From Myotis daubentonii (Eukaryota > Chordata > Mammalia > Chiroptera > Vespertilionidae): 64,000 bases of DNA. Position numbers and translations under genes: made by a program. The notes below the pieces were generated by a model that worked only from the letters and a program-made list of their open reading frames with translations, was not told the origin of the DNA and ran no database searches. Location of the stretch: NCBI RefSeq assembly GCF_963259705.1, contig NC_081847.1:68903754-68967753 (forward strand), read 5' to 3'. Of this stretch, positions 62,941 through 64,000 are shown piece by piece (positions within the stretch are counted from its first letter, which is position 1; each line of letters begins with the position of its first letter).

Positions 62941-64000
62941 AAAGAGACTCATAAAATGTAGTTATCATGTCAACCACATGGCAGTAAAAAGTCACGAGTT
63001 CAATTATTAAAGAACGAGGGAAGGAGGGATATTAGTGGTAAACCAGCTATCTCTGTCATAGCACTTGGTTTGATTTGTCTAGAGCAGGACTTGGCACACA
63101 GTAAATGTTCAATGAAAGAAAGAACAAAGGAGGAAAAAACCCACAGAACTCAAGATTCCTGCCCATGATGAATGTACCATTAATCTGGAGAGACAAAGAG
63201 AACCCAGATGAAGAGCTAATATACCACAAACAACACAAAACAATACTTGGTGACGTGTTAAATCAATTAACATTGTCTCTGTGGGATACATCATTTTGTC
63301 TGGCTCCACAGATCGCCCAGCCTCCTCATTTCCACAAGAGCTAATCCTAGACTGTGATCCACTCTATGGGGCAAAATTTCCATGGCCCTTCCCTTTACTT
63401 GTATCCACTTTCTAATGGACAAATCATTTGGTGACAACAATGGACAGTAACTGGACAATTGTAACCCTCCTGAATTCAAAGACCCACATAGGTTTAGCCT
63501 TGGTGGTAAGTCACAGTCAAGAAACATAATTCAACAGACAAAAGTAATTAAAAAGGAATCGAATTTCCCTTTCCCATCTCTCAAGAACACTAAAAGAAAC
63601 TCACAGCGATACTAATGAAGTCTCTATCCTTTCCCAGCCACACCGCTCACCGCTCTGCCTTGCCAAGCTCCTCATTCAGCCCCTAGCCTATTCTCTTCTC
63701 CTCCTGGCCCCCTCCCCCCAATCCTTTAGGTGTGAGGTTCTCAAAGTGTAGAACGGAAATAAAATGTCCAAAGTAGTTCTGCCTTCCAGCTCTGCGGACC
63801 CAGATGCTCAGAGGTGCCATCAGAATCTTTTACTCCCTCCTGCTGTGTCCGTGCGGACTTTCTCAATGTGATGGCAAAGACAGCTGCAGAAGTTCCAAGA
63901 AAAAGAGCATCTCTGACAGTTCAGGAGCGTAGGTAAGAAGTGAATCCTCTGATTGGTCCAGATTGGATCATGTGTTCAGCCCTGAACCAATCACAGTGGC
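62941..64000. other. Non-genic right edge with ancient repeat
   Basis: 63065-63120 (GAGCAGGACTTGGCACACAGTAAATGTTCAATG) is a MIR/L2-like tail. 63940-64000 (CTGATTGGTCCAGATTGGATCATG ... CTGAACCAATCACAGTGGC) begins another recurring ancient repeat that runs off the window. Nothing else is recognised. Confidence 0.45.

Overview
This window looks like nuclear DNA from a vespertilionid (vesper) bat. About forty copies of tRNA-derived Ves-type SINEs are recognisable by the box A/B-like head (TGGCTCAGTGGATAGAGCGT ... GGTTCGATTCC), the CATCGATGTTTCT core and the AATCAATAAA tail. There are also HeliBat-type Helitrons (5' TCCTATATAATAAAAG, 3' hairpin plus CTAG), young hAT and mariner-type MITEs, and bat-style L1s. 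Among mammals, abundant Helitrons are known from vesper bats. No host protein-coding exon, functional tRNA, rRNA, snRNA or CRISPR array could be supported. Most short open frames are chance frames or lie inside repeats.

Layout. 1-16 kb: ancient L2/MIR/MER5A/MER20 remnants with SINEs, a hAT MITE inside an L1 3'UTR (2.2 kb), a Helitron inside a mariner-like MITE (3.4-3.9 kb), a Tigger-like MITE (7.4 kb) and a three-SINE nest (14.4-15.1 kb). 16-25 kb: old L1M, a processed GCSH pseudogene (21.2-21.6 kb), hAT MITEs and LTR-like remnants. 26-32 kb: a Helitron carrying a minisatellite, a Helitron with a perfect 20-bp palindrome, a solo class II ERV LTR with an exact 6-bp duplication, and a SINE struck by a young hAT MITE. 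32-36 kb: the longest repeat-poor stretch, with no gene recognised.

37-41 kb: a 3.3-kb 5'-truncated L1 with a damaged ORF2, flanked by an unusually long direct repeat of about 235 bp. 46.9-53.2 kb: two half-L1 (HAL1-like) elements, each with an L1-type 5'UTR and ORF1 but no ORF2. They lie head to head, about 1.2 kb apart. The left one is split by a 1.2-kb L1 3' fragment; the right one has an uninterrupted 282-codon ORF1 and is the only credible intact protein-coding frame in the window. 53-64 kb: old L1M and hAT remnants with nested SINEs, a small retro-inserted sequence and a fourth Helitron.

There is no operon or pathway here. What ties the window together is L1-type retrotransposition, seen as poly(A) tails and 10-17 bp target duplications on SINEs, HAL1s and retrocopies, overlaid by DNA transposons. 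The nesting gives relative ages. Family names come from memory of consensus sequences; boundaries without a target-site duplication are approximate.
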